DNA of 64,000 nt from Neptunomonas qingdaonensis (GTDB lineage: Bacteria > Pseudomonadota > Gammaproteobacteria > Pseudomonadales > Balneatricaceae), in the NCBI RefSeq assembly GCF_900113275.1, contig NZ_FOOU01000011.1:93849-157848 (forward strand). The letters run 5' to 3'. A program made the position numbers and the translations under genes. The notes beneath the pieces were generated by a model. It was not told where the DNA came from and ran no database searches. It was given only the letters and a program-made list of their open reading frames with translations. Below are positions 1 through 8,379 of this stretch, piece after piece (the stretch's first letter is position 1; every line of letters begins with the position of its first letter).

Positions 1-1
1 A

Positions 2-394
2 TTAGGATTGAATGAGGCTAGTAACGAAGCAACATCGGCTTTCAGGAAAAAATTCCCTGCCAACTTTCGTGCGGTTGATGGGCATCAACTGCGCTCAAAG
101 GCTGAAGTGCTGATCGATAATTGGCTCTATCTGGCTGATATAGCGCATGCTTATGAGCGTCGCTTACCGATTGATGAGGATGTATATAGTACTTTTTATA
201 TTCCAGCGGGGAAGATATATGTTGAGCTCTGGGAGCATGAAAATGATGCTGACTATCAAAGAATTAAGCAACAAAAGCTACAAGCCTATGCAAAGCATGG
301 ACTCACACTCATGGAATTGAGTGTGAGTGATCTGGCACGTTTGGATGATGTCATGCCTCGCTTGCTGCTAAAGCACGGTATAGAGGCCTATTAA
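2..394 (+). CDS. PD-(D/E)XK nuclease-like protein, 5' truncated by window edge
   Basis: The frame is open to the left edge, so the true start may lie outside; the first in-window start would be TTG at 8. Numbering from that TTG, the layout matches restriction-endonuclease-like domains attached to helicases and other DNA enzymes: SKAE with Glu33, NWL, a YERRLP strand, then FYIP, YVELWE with Glu73 and Trp75, a Lys-rich helix and a final strand ending MELS. In most relatives the strand before FYIP carries an acidic residue (DFYIP); here Thr62 stands there, so the metal site may be incomplete. No substrate can be named. It is convergent with the SUKH gene at 412. The fold assignment is an inference from pattern, moderately sure; the catalytic state is uncertain. 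Confidence 0.55.
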   Translation, partial: LGLNEASNEATSAFRKKFPANFRAVDGHQLRSKAEVLIDNWLYLADIAHAYERRLPIDEDVYSTFYIPAGKIYVELWEHENDADYQRIKQQKLQAYAKHGLTLMELSVSDLARLDDVMPRLLLKHGIEAY

Positions 395-411
395 GGCTTG
401 TGGAAAGTAAA

Positions 412-849
412 CTAACTACTCAACCATACATCACTAATCCAATCCCACAGATTATCCCATTGCTCTTCTGAGACCTCTTCTTCTGCTGACCAGAAGCCAA
501 TAGAACCATCTTGCTCGATAAAATAGTAACCGTCATTCGCTTCACAAATTGGAATCAACTCGCGGGGTAATCCGAGTGACCAGGCCGTTGCTGTCAGTTC
601 TGGCAGATGGGTTTGTTCGTGAGGCTCGGTTGCCGTTACAGGAGACAAGCTGCCATAGACAACATCGCTGGCCTCCAGTAAAAACTCTTTCAGGTCGGCA
701 GGAATAGAGATAAGAATTTCTTCTTCCAATTCTACCAATTCATCTTCAGTCGGAAGGCGCATTGAGTTAAAACGATCTTGGTTCAACTCACGCAGTTCAT
801 CAATCACGTCGTTCATATCGGTTTCTGGGTGTCCTGAGGCCGGAGCCAT
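412..849 (-). CDS. SMI1/KNR4 (SUKH) family protein
   Basis: The 145-residue acidic protein has the SUKH pattern: a helix with LPTEDELVELEEEI, then IPADLKEFLLEAS, a short region of sheet, and a C-terminal ICEANDGYYFIEQDGSIGFW strand pair ending in a Trp-rich tail. SUKH proteins are often immunity proteins against polymorphic or contact-dependent toxins, but many are orphan housekeeping-like copies. No toxin gene is visible nearby. It begins 37 bases after the end of pilU on the same strand and is probably cotranscribed with it. Met12 is an alternative start; neither start has a clear Shine-Dalgarno sequence. Family fairly sure, function unknown. Confidence 0.7.
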   Translation of the reverse strand: MAPASGHPETDMNDVIDELRELNQDRFNSMRLPTEDELVELEEEILISIPADLKEFLLEASDVVYGSLSPVTATEPHEQTHLPELTATAWSLGLPRELIPICEANDGYYFIEQDGSIGFWSAEEEVSEEQWDNLWDWISDVWLSS

Positions 850-886
850 TTTACAGTAGAATTTTATCGGCAGTTTACAGTATAAA

Positions 887-2053
887 TCAGAATACTGTCT
901 GGCCTTTATGCTCTACTTCTTCTTCGTCACTTTCCTCCTCTTTTTTGTCTTCTTCAAGGCTGAAATTAAGCCCGCCGGCGTTGCTGCTACTGCTCTCTTC
1001 GCTGAGTTTGAACTTTAAGCGCAGGTTGTTGGCAGAATCGGCATTCTTGATCGCTTCTTCTTCGCTGACTTTTCCCTCTCTGACAAGCTTAAAGAGTGCT
1101 GAATCAAAGGTTTGCATACCGAGGGCTTCTGATTTGTTCATAATCTCTTTGATACCGTCGATGTCACCTTTGAGTATCAGTTCTTTGATCGTCGACGTAC
1201 CTAAGAGGATCTCGATAGCCGCCGCACGTTTGCCATCAATGGTATGTACCAGCCGTTGTGAGACGATGGCGCGAACATTCAGCGAGAGGTCCATTAATAG
1301 TTGGTTGCGTTTTTCGTCGGGGAAAAAATTAATGATCCGGTCAAGGGCCTGATTGGCGTTGTTGGCGTGTAGTGTTGAGATAGCCAGGTGGCCTGTTTCG
1401 GCAAAAGCCAGACAGTGCTCCATGGTTTCTTTATCGCGTACCTCACCGATCAGGATGACGTCAGGGGCCTGTCGTAACGTGTTGACCAGTGCATTGTGGA
1501 AGCTGCGGGTATCAACACCGACTTCGCGTTGATTGACGATCGATTTTTTGTGGTGGTGGACAAACTCGATTGGATCTTCGATGGTGATGATGTGACCGCC
1601 GCTGTTACTGTTACGATGGTCTATCAAGGCTGCCAGTGAGGTTGATTTTCCTGAGCCGGTCCCGCCGACAAACAGTACCAGGCCGCGTTTTGCCATAACG
1701 ACTTCTTTTAATATCTCCGGCAGACCCAGATCGTCCATCCGTGGAATATCGGTTTTGATATTACGCGCAACGATGGCCACGTCATTGCGCTGTTTGAAAA
1801 TATTCAGACGAAAGCGTCCCGTCTTCTCAACTGAGATAGCCAGGTTCATCTCTAGTTCGTGCTGAAATTTTTCGCGCTGTTCGGCATCCATCACTTGTAG
1901 CGCTATTTTTTCAATATCACCCGGCTGATAAGGTGTTTTGCTAAGGGGTTTTAACGCTCCCTGAAACTTGGCACACGGTGGCGCTCCGGTGGACAGGTAG
2001 AGGTCTGAACCATCTTTCGCCGCTAACAGGCGAAGGCAATCATAAAATTCCAT
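887..2053 (-). CDS. pilU: PilT/PilU-type twitching motility ATPase
   Basis: This is a hexameric cytoplasmic ATPase that powers retraction of type IV pili. Visible parts are the N-terminal PAS-like domain (about 1-110), Walker A GGTGSGKST at 130-138, the Asp box, Walker B VILIGEVRD near 199-207 and the His box ISTLHANNA near 225-233. The length (388) and an acidic, Ser/Glu-rich C-terminal tail of about 40 residues favour PilU over PilT, which is shorter and usually sits beside it. No pilT lies in the window. An AGGA element precedes the ATG by about nine bases. The DHH phosphoesterase gene lies 16 bases upstream on the same strand. PilU usually works together with PilT. Confidence 0.88.
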   Translation of the reverse strand: MEFYDCLRLLAAKDGSDLYLSTGAPPCAKFQGALKPLSKTPYQPGDIEKIALQVMDAEQREKFQHELEMNLAISVEKTGRFRLNIFKQRNDVAIVARNIKTDIPRMDDLGLPEILKEVVMAKRGLVLFVGGTGSGKSTSLAALIDHRNSNSGGHIITIEDPIEFVHHHKKSIVNQREVGVDTRSFHNALVNTLRQAPDVILIGEVRDKETMEHCLAFAETGHLAISTLHANNANQALDRIINFFPDEKRNQLLMDLSLNVRAIVSQRLVHTIDGKRAAAIEILLGTSTIKELILKGDIDGIKEIMNKSEALGMQTFDSALFKLVREGKVSEEEAIKNADSANNLRLKFKLSEESSSSNAGGLNFSLEEDKKEEESDEEEVEHKGQTVF

Positions 2054-2069
2054 TGTCGAAGAATCCTGT

Positions 2070-2996
2070 TTATCCGTCAGCGTTAATCTGTGCGATAAGC
2101 TTCAGTAATGTGTCTTCAGCTTTGTCATTGTCTACCTGGCATGTTCCTGCGGCCTCATGACCACCCCCGTGATAGGCCAGCATTAGCTCGCCAACATTGG
2201 TTTTTGACGAGCGGTCAAAGATGGATTTACCGGTGGCAAAAACCGTGTTCTGTTGTTTAAGACCCCAGAGTACATGAATAGATATATTACATTGAGGGAA
2301 GAGGGCGTAGATGACGAAGCGGTTTCCAGCGTAGATCACCTCTTCATTACGCAGATCCAGTACGACTAAATTTCCGTAGACTGTTGCGCAACGGTTGATC
2401 TGATCTTTGAACTTTGTTTCCTGGTCAAAATAGAGGTCAACACGCTCTTTAACATCAGGGAGTTCGAAAATCTGGTCGATTGAATGGTGCTTGCAGTAAT
2501 CGATCAGATCCATCATCAGATTGTAGTTGGAAATACGGAATTCACGAAAACGCCCCAGACCCGTGCGGGCATCCATCAGGAAGTTCAGCAGTTCCCATTT
2601 TTTAGGATCGAGCACTTCTTTCTGGTTGTATTGGGCGGAATCGCCTTTATCGACGGCCTCCATCATCTCATCCCATTCTGCGGGAAAGGCATCGTGGCCG
2701 CCGTAATGCAGCCAGACGACACGAGCAGCGGAGGGTGCTTCAGGATCGATAATATGGTTGGTTCTTGTGCCTTGATTACGAATCGTTTCTGATGAGTGGT
2801 GATCAAAGCTTAAGTGAGCTGATGCGACATAGGGTAAGTTGGTCGTAATGTCGTTTGCATTGATATCTACGCTGCCGTCCTGCATATCTTTGGGATGAAC
2901 AAACTTGATATCGTTGATCAGATCAAGATGTTTGAGTAATACTGCGCAAACCAGCCCGTCAAAATCGCTACGGGTGACTAATCGAAATTGGGACAT
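2070..2996 (-). CDS. DHH-family phosphoesterase (exopolyphosphatase-like)
   Basis: The 308-residue protein carries the DHH superfamily signature: motif I SDFDG at 10-14, motif III FDHH at 64-67, and the C-terminal DHHA1 motif YHGGGHEAAG near 274-283. Such enzymes are Mn-dependent phosphoesterases acting on nanoRNA, cyclic dinucleotides or polyphosphate; this shorter, NrnA-like but divergent group is often annotated as exopolyphosphatase-like and its substrate cannot be read from sequence. An AGGA lies eight bases before the start. It is the first gene of a short minus-strand run with pilU and the SUKH gene. Given the many c-di-GMP enzymes in the window, a role in linear dinucleotide turnover is possible but unsupported. 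Confidence 0.75.
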   Translation of the reverse strand: MSQFRLVTRSDFDGLVCAVLLKHLDLINDIKFVHPKDMQDGSVDINANDITTNLPYVASAHLSFDHHSSETIRNQGTRTNHIIDPEAPSAARVVWLHYGGHDAFPAEWDEMMEAVDKGDSAQYNQKEVLDPKKWELLNFLMDARTGLGRFREFRISNYNLMMDLIDYCKHHSIDQIFELPDVKERVDLYFDQETKFKDQINRCATVYGNLVVLDLRNEEVIYAGNRFVIYALFPQCNISIHVLWGLKQQNTVFATGKSIFDRSSKTNVGELMLAYHGGGHEAAGTCQVDNDKAEDTLLKLIAQINADG

Positions 2997-3068
2997 ACCT
3001 GTATTCCTGCGTTAGCTTCCAGATTTTATAGAAAGCAGTATAGTCAAGGATTAGCGATATGCAGGCCC

Positions 3069-3116
3069 AGTTATCAGGAAAGTTATCAGGAAAGTTGTTA
3101 GGAAGGTTATTTAGAA
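3069..3116. repeat. 12-bp imperfect tandem repeat, four units
   Basis: Units AGTTATCAGGAA (3069-3080, exactly repeated 3081-3092), AGTTGTTAGGAA (3093-3104) and GGTTATTTAGAA (3105-3116). The array lies in the gap downstream of the liv operon and upstream of the DHH gene, next to the liv terminator. Confidence 0.85.
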
Positions 3117-3125
3117 AAGTGATAA

Positions 3126-3163
3126 AAAAAGCCACTCGTTATGTAAATAGCGAGTGGCTTTTT
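3126..3163 (-). terminator. Rho-independent terminator of the liv operon
   Basis: A 13-bp perfect stem (3126-3138 with 3151-3163, core GCCACTCG/CGAGTGGC) with a 12-base loop. A-rich and T-rich flanks give a U-run when read on the minus strand, after livF. Confidence 0.85.
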
Positions 3164-3197
3164 GGTTCAGTGTTAAGTCCGGCACTCTGGCAGTCTG

Positions 3198-3899
3198 CTA
3201 GCCACCCAAGTAGGCTTTACGTACTTCAGGGTTTGTCAGCAGGGCATCTCCGCTATCACTAAGAACCACACGGCCGTTCTCCATGACATAACCACGATCA
3301 GCAATACGCAGCGCCTGATTGGCGTTTTGTTCTACTAAAAAGATGGTAACGCCATCATCGCGCAGCTTCTCAATAATGGAGAAAATCTGTTGAATAATGA
3401 TAGGCGCAAGCCCCAATGACGGCTCATCCAGCAAAATCATACGTGGACGACTCATCATGGCGCGGCCGATGGCTAGCATTTGTTGTTCGCCACCAGACAT
3501 AGTGCCTGCTCGCTGATCAATGCGTTCCTCTAATCGGGGGAACAGCTCCAGTACGTGTGCCAGGCTTTCCTTGTATTCAGCGTTACTGCGAAAATACGCA
3601 CCCATGTGCAGGTTTTCCTGCACGGACAAGCGGGAGAATACGCGACGGCCTTCAGGCACGACAGCCAGTCCTTTGCGCATGATTTCAGGGGTGTTAACAG
3701 AGGAGATATCCTCTTCATCGAAAAATATTGTCCCGGATGAAGCACGAGGATCGCCACAGATAGTCATCATCAGTGTGGTTTTTCCTGCCCCATTCGCGCC
3801 GATCAGCGTTACGATTTCACCTTTGTGTACGTCGATGGAGATATCGTGCAATGCCTGAATCTTGCCGTAATGAGTGTTTACATTTTCCAGTTTCAGCAT
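3198..3899 (-). CDS. livF: Branched-chain amino acid ABC transporter ATPase LivF
   Basis: This 233-residue ATP-binding subunit energises high-affinity import of Leu/Ile/Val or related amino acids. Walker A GANGAGKT is at 34-41, the signature MSGGEQ at 134-139 and Walker B ILLDEP at 155-160; the VPEGRRVFSRLSVQENL stretch (81-97) is typical of LivF. A longer open frame runs 30 codons upstream, but it would overlap livG deeply; the ATG at 3899 gives the normal LivF length and sits one base after the livG stop. It is the last gene of the livJ-livHMGF order and is followed by a strong terminator. Confidence 0.93.
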   Translation of the reverse strand: MLKLENVNTHYGKIQALHDISIDVHKGEIVTLIGANGAGKTTLMMTICGDPRASSGTIFFDEEDISSVNTPEIMRKGLAVVPEGRRVFSRLSVQENLHMGAYFRSNAEYKESLAHVLELFPRLEERIDQRAGTMSGGEQQMLAIGRAMMSRPRMILLDEPSLGLAPIIIQQIFSIIEKLRDDGVTIFLVEQNANQALRIADRGYVMENGRVVLSDSGDALLTNPEVRKAYLGG

Positions 3900-3900
3900 C

Positions 3901-4668
3901 TTACGACTCCCCGAGGTAGGCTTTGATGACATCAGGATTGTTCTTGATCTCGTCGGCATTGCCGTCGGCCAGAGGCATCCCTTGTGCAATCACATAAATG
4001 TGATCTGAAATACCCATGACCAGCCCCATATCGTGCTCGATCAGCAGGATAGATATTTCATGTTCATCTCGTAGCCTGATAATCAGCTCATCCAGTTCCT
4101 TGGTTTCATTCGGGTTCAAGCCTGCTGCAGGCTCATCCAGCATGAGTAATTCTGGCTGGGTGACCATACAGCGGGCAATCTCCAAACGGCGTTGCTGACC
4201 ATAAGAAAGGTTGCCTGACTCACGGTTGGCCGAATCCAGCAGATTGACCTCCTTCAACCAGAAAACCGCTCTGTCCATGGCTTCCCGCTCGAGGCGACGG
4301 TATGAGGGGGTCTTAAATAGTCCGGATAGCAGGCCAGTATTTAAATGGCGATGCTGTGCAACCAGCATATTTTCAATAACCGTCATGTTGGAAAACAATC
4401 GTACGTGCTGAAAAGTGCGGACTAAGCCCTGACGAGAGATCTGAAAATCTTTCATGCCGGCTATTTCTTTGCCTTTGAAAAGGACACTGCCGGTGGTTGG
4501 AATATAAAAACCGGATAAGCAGTTAAACACGGTAGTTTTACCTGCACCATTGGGGCCAATGATAGAGACGATCTGGCGGTTTTTTACCGTTATATTTACC
4601 TTGTCTACTGCCTTCAGTCCGCCAAACTGCATGGTCAGCCCATTCACATCGAGTAATAACTGACTCAT
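3901..4668 (-). CDS. livG: Branched-chain amino acid ABC transporter ATPase LivG
   Basis: This 255-residue protein is the second ATPase of the LIV-type importer. Walker A GPNGAGKT is at 38-45, the signature LSYGQQRRLEIAR at 154-166 and Walker B LLMLDEP at 174-180, with the EHDM switch region near 216-219. The LivG-typical RTFQHVRLF stretch follows the Q-loop region. The start codon overlaps the livM stop by one base (TAATG), showing translational coupling, and livF begins one base after its own stop. Confidence 0.93.
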   Translation of the reverse strand: MSQLLLDVNGLTMQFGGLKAVDKVNITVKNRQIVSIIGPNGAGKTTVFNCLSGFYIPTTGSVLFKGKEIAGMKDFQISRQGLVRTFQHVRLFSNMTVIENMLVAQHRHLNTGLLSGLFKTPSYRRLEREAMDRAVFWLKEVNLLDSANRESGNLSYGQQRRLEIARCMVTQPELLMLDEPAAGLNPNETKELDELIIRLRDEHEISILLIEHDMGLVMGISDHIYVIAQGMPLADGNADEIKNNPDVIKAYLGES

Positions 4669-5915
4669 TATTTTAACTCCAGAACAGGGCGTTTCATGGG
4701 GACTAAACCTTGTGGGCGCCAGCGCATCATCAGAACCATGGTTAAGCCGAACAACAGCATGCGGTACTCAGAGAACTCACGCGCCAATTCAGGCAGAATC
4801 GTCATGACGATAGCGGCCAGAATGATGCCTATCTGTGAGCCCATCCCCCCCAGAACAACAATCGCCAGAATGATGGCGGATTCAATAAAGGTGAATGACT
4901 CAGGGCTGATAAAGCCTTGTCTGGCAGCAAAGAACGAGCCCGCAAAACCCGCTGTCGATGCACCAATTGTGAAAGCCGACAGCTTGATCGCAGTACGGTT
5001 AAGTCCGAGTGAGCGACATGCGATCTCATCTTCACGCAATGCTTCCCATGCGCGGCCAATCGGCATACGCATCAGACGGTTGATGACGTAGATGACGAAG
5101 GCAACCAAGACGACGGCGATCAGGTAAAGGAAAATCACCTTGTAGGTGCTAGAGTAATCGATACCGAAAAACTCATGAAAAGTCGTACCACCTTCGCTTG
5201 GGCGGCGGGAAAACTCCAGCCCGAACAGGCTTGGCTTATCGATGCCGGAGATACCGTTAGGGCCGCCTGTTACTGCTGTCCAGTTATTCAGTAGAATACG
5301 GATGATTTCACCGAAGCCTAAGGTCACAATGGCGAGATAATCACCGCGTAACCGCAGGACCGGGAAGCCTAGCAGAAATCCGAAAAGTGCTGCCATCCCG
5401 GCAGAGATCGGTAAACAGACCCAGAAAGATAAGCCGAAATACTGGGACAGCAACGCATAGGTGTAGGCACCGACTGCATAAAAAGCGACATAACCTAAAT
5501 CCAGCAGACCGGCCAGTCCGACCACGATATTCAGACCAAGGCCGAGCATGATGTAGATCAGCGCGAGTGTCGCCAGGTCAACAGAACCACGGGACACCAG
5601 GAAAGGCCAGATAACCATACAGACAAAAACACCGGCAAGCAGCCAGGGTTTCAACCGCACCATTTTGTCGCCTTCAGGTATTAGGTTGCTTAGGTTTGGC
5701 TTAGGGATTTTGCCAAAAGCAGCATCGATCTGATCAGCAAAAAGCTGTGAGAGAAAGACCAGTGCGATACCGCCAATAATCCAGCTCCATTGCTCAGGCG
5801 ATGCGCCATGTACTTTTAGTGTTGTGCCGTCGGTGTCCAGCTTGACGCCAATCATCAAACAAGCCAGCACTAAAGCAATACCCGCAGAAAAAATTGCGTT
5901 GTAGAGTTTACCCAT
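4668..5915 (-). CDS. livM: Branched-chain amino acid ABC transporter permease LivM
   Basis: This inner-membrane permease has 415 residues and many hydrophobic spans. Residues about 1-90 form an extra N-terminal pair of membrane segments, as in gammaproteobacterial LivM, followed by the conserved core starting [24 protein letters not shown] and the EAA-like cytoplasmic loop [20 protein letters not shown]. The start overlaps the livH stop by one base (TGATG). It pairs with LivH as the heterodimeric channel. Confidence 0.92.
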   Translation of the reverse strand: MGKLYNAIFSAGIALVLACLMIGVKLDTDGTTLKVHGASPEQWSWIIGGIALVFLSQLFADQIDAAFGKIPKPNLSNLIPEGDKMVRLKPWLLAGVFVCMVIWPFLVSRGSVDLATLALIYIMLGLGLNIVVGLAGLLDLGYVAFYAVGAYTYALLSQYFGLSFWVCLPISAGMAALFGFLLGFPVLRLRGDYLAIVTLGFGEIIRILLNNWTAVTGGPNGISGIDKPSLFGLEFSRRPSEGGTTFHEFFGIDYSSTYKVIFLYLIAVVLVAFVIYVINRLMRMPIGRAWEALREDEIACRSLGLNRTAIKLSAFTIGASTAGFAGSFFAARQGFISPESFTFIESAIILAIVVLGGMGSQIGIILAAIVMTILPELAREFSEYRMLLFGLTMVLMMRWRPQGLVPMKRPVLELK

Positions 5916-6841
5916 CAGACTTTCTCCACTTCCGGTTTGCCTAGCAAGCCGCTAGGACGGAACAGGAGGATGAGTATTAATAAGCTGAAGGCAACGACAT
6001 CTTTGTATTCCGAAGGAAAGTACGCTGCTGTGAGTGCTTCGGTAACACCGAGTATGAGCCCACCCAATACTGCGCCAGGGATTGAACCGATACCGCCGAG
6101 CACCGCTGCTGTAAAGGCTTTCAGGCCTGCCATAAAGCCAATAAAAGGGTTCACTACGCCGTAGTAAAGGCTCAGAAGTAAACCGGCAATGGCTGCCAGG
6201 GCTGCACCAATAATAAAGGTCATAGCGATAACCCGGTTAGTATCAACACCGAGTAAGTTGGTCATGCCGAGATCTTCTGAACAGGCACGACAAGCGCGCC
6301 CCATACGCGAACGCGAGATAAACAGGGTTAAGCCTAGCATCGTGATGAAAGTAGCCACCCAGATGAATAGTTGCATATATGAAAAAGAGACTTCAAATAA
6401 GCTTGGATCGCCAAAGGTCCAGCCGCCGGAGATCATGGGAGGCAGCGCGACATCACGTGAACCCTGCGACAAAACAACATAGTTTTGCAGAAAGATAGAC
6501 ATACCGATTGCCGAGATCAGCGGAATCAAACGGTTCGTACCACGTAATGGGCGATAAGCAACACGCTCAACTGTCCAACCGTAGGTGCTGGCGATCAGTA
6601 CGGCGATGACTAAAGCGATAAACAGAATCAGAGGCAGGCTGACCATGCCCATGCCGAGTAAACCAGCAATGACGATAAAGGATATGTAAGAGCCGATCAT
6701 ATAAACTTCGCCATGAGCGAAATTAATCATGCCGATGATGCCGTAGACCATGGTATAGCCAATAGCGATCAGGGCATAGGTCGACCCGATAGTCAGCCCG
6801 TTAATAAGCTGCTGAATCAAATAAAGAAGTGTTTCTGACAT
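5915..6841 (-). CDS. livH: Branched-chain amino acid ABC transporter permease LivH
   Basis: This 308-residue permease has the conserved N-terminal motif [20 protein letters not shown] and INFAHGE, and a coupling loop [20 protein letters not shown]. Fourteen additional codons upstream are open, but the ATG at 6841 ([12 protein letters not shown]) matches the family start and lies between the upstream hairpin and the first membrane span. It is the first gene after the intercistronic hairpin that follows livJ. Confidence 0.92.
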   Translation of the reverse strand: MSETLLYLIQQLINGLTIGSTYALIAIGYTMVYGIIGMINFAHGEVYMIGSYISFIVIAGLLGMGMVSLPLILFIALVIAVLIASTYGWTVERVAYRPLRGTNRLIPLISAIGMSIFLQNYVVLSQGSRDVALPPMISGGWTFGDPSLFEVSFSYMQLFIWVATFITMLGLTLFISRSRMGRACRACSEDLGMTNLLGVDTNRVIAMTFIIGAALAAIAGLLLSLYYGVVNPFIGFMAGLKAFTAAVLGGIGSIPGAVLGGLILGVTEALTAAYFPSEYKDVVAFSLLILILLFRPSGLLGKPEVEKV

Positions 6842-6861
6842 ATGCGGGAACCGTATAATGA

Positions 6862-6897
6862 AACACCCTTGATCCCGGATCACGGAATAAGGGTGTT
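6862..6897 (-). terminator. Intercistronic attenuator between livJ and livH
   Basis: Nine-base arms AACACCCTT (6862-6870) and AAGGGTGTT (6889-6897) enclose a loop that itself holds a GATC-CCG-GATC mini-palindrome. On the minus strand it follows livJ and precedes livH with only a weak U-run. Partial termination would give more binding protein than membrane complex, as is usual for ABC importers; that role is inferred. Confidence 0.65.
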
Positions 6898-6952
6898 ATT
6901 TTGGATCAACTCGGTACTGAGTACCGATCAGATTCTCTTATTGTTAACTGCA

Positions 6953-8065
6953 TTACTGAACCGGTGTTTTAGTACCGTCAGCATGCCAGTCGTATACGAC
7001 AAACGAGAACTCTTTCAGATCACCTTTTTCATTAAAGGAAAGCTCACCCGTTGTGGTTTTGAATGTATTCGCACGGATGTAGTCAGCTAATTTTTCTGTA
7101 TCGGTTGTTCCTGTCGCTGTCATTGCTGCTGTCATGACTTCGATGGCAGAATAAGCAGGGAACACGAATGGGCCGCTTGGGTCTTCACCTTTATCTGTAA
7201 TGGCCTTAACCAATGCTTGGTTAGCAGGGTCTTTTTCGAAGCTCTGTGGCAGTGTTACTAACAAGCCTTCAGATGCTTCGCCGGCAATTTTAGAGATATC
7301 CGGGTTACCCACACCTTCTGGTCCCATGAATCTGGCGTCTAAGCCTTTCGCATTTGCCTGACGCAGAATCAGACCGAGCTCCGGGTGGTAGCCGCCGTAG
7401 TAAACGAAGTCAACGTTGTTCCTTTTCAATTTAGCGATCAGCGCGGAGAAATCTTTATCGCCGGGTGTGACACCTTCAAACATTACAGGTTTGATGCCCG
7501 CCTTTTCCACTTCATTTTTCACCGCAGTTGCTAAGCCTTCACCGTACTGCTGCTTATCATGGATGATCGCCATGTTTTTTGGCTTAACGCTGTTAATAAT
7601 GTATTGAGCGGCGAAGGGGCCCTGCATGCTATCCAGACCGATCGTACGAAAGATCATCTGATAGCCTTTCTCGGTGATACTCGGAGAGGTAGAAGCAGCG
7701 GTAATCATCAATACGCCTTCTTCTTCATAGATATCAGAAGCGGGTTCAGTCGATGATGAACACAGATGGCCAACAACGTGGAGAATACCATCGTTAACTA
7801 TTTTGTTAGCGACCGCGACCGCTTGCTTTGGATCACAGGCGTCATCATAAATTACGCCTTCAAGCAGCATGCCATTGACGCCGCCCGCTTTGTTGATCTG
7901 TTCGATCGCTGCCAATACACCAATTTTCTGCATATCGCCGTATTGAGCAACAGGACCTGTTGCGGGGCCCGCCAGACCGATTTTGATGGTGTCAGCCTGC
8001 GCTGCTGCGCCGTATAAGCAAAGTGCAGTACCAACAGACAACAGCGTACGTGTAAATTTCTTCAT
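6953..8065 (-). CDS. livJ: Branched-chain amino acid periplasmic binding protein
   Basis: This 370-residue type I periplasmic binding protein has a Sec signal peptide (MKKFTRTLLSVGTALCLYGAAAQA, cleavage near residue 24) and mature start DTIKIGLAGPATGPVAQYGD, the classical LivJ/LivK beginning. The VVGHLCSSSTEPASDIYEEEGVLMITAASTSP stretch forms the Leu/Ile/Val pocket region in the family. Two Cys residues (in DDACD and HLCSS) are placed as in LivJ, where they form a disulfide. It lies upstream of livHMGF and is separated by a hairpin. Substrate range (Leu, Ile, Val or broader) cannot be told. Confidence 0.9.
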   Translation of the reverse strand: MKKFTRTLLSVGTALCLYGAAAQADTIKIGLAGPATGPVAQYGDMQKIGVLAAIEQINKAGGVNGMLLEGVIYDDACDPKQAVAVANKIVNDGILHVVGHLCSSSTEPASDIYEEEGVLMITAASTSPSITEKGYQMIFRTIGLDSMQGPFAAQYIINSVKPKNMAIIHDKQQYGEGLATAVKNEVEKAGIKPVMFEGVTPGDKDFSALIAKLKRNNVDFVYYGGYHPELGLILRQANAKGLDARFMGPEGVGNPDISKIAGEASEGLLVTLPQSFEKDPANQALVKAITDKGEDPSGPFVFPAYSAIEVMTAAMTATGTTDTEKLADYIRANTFKTTTGELSFNEKGDLKEFSFVVYDWHADGTKTPVQ

Positions 8066-8379
8066 GGGAAATATACCCTCTCCGTCCTTTGGCTCGATAT
8101 AACGATGCCCGGACCCTATAGTTATTATTCAGACAGGTTGAATAAACTATAAATAAAAGAAAAAATCAATGTTTACTATAGGAAACGAGGTTTCTGAAAA
8201 GTTATCTGATCGATAATGTCACCAATGTTGGGAGCTTCTGTTATTGAGCGGATGTGATGAACAAACGATGCTATCAACAGGTTAAGAATGTCGCTTATCG
8301 TGGCAGGAAGAACATCACACAGAGTGTTATGCTGGTGTTTCTTTTGATTCCCCAAATAATGATAAGAAATGGGGGCTTT
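8066..8379. other. Divergent intergenic region livJ / YCF48-like gene
   Basis: This 314-base gap should carry the promoters of both operons. It is A+T-rich around 8140-8170. It holds the small palindrome GAAACGAGGTTTC at 8182-8194, which fits the published PsrA-type pattern (G/C-AAAC, 2-4 bases, GTTT-G/C). An upstream in-frame extension of the plus-strand gene from 8257 has no ribosome site. No other gene seen. Confidence 0.5.

Noticed and set aside
945..1352. Plus-strand open frame of 135 codons inside pilU
   Set aside because: Ser/Leu-rich shadow of the pilU coding frame with no start support.
8257..8379. N-terminal extension of the YCF48-like gene
   Set aside because: It would displace the signal peptide and has no ribosome site, while GGGGG precedes the ATG at 8380.
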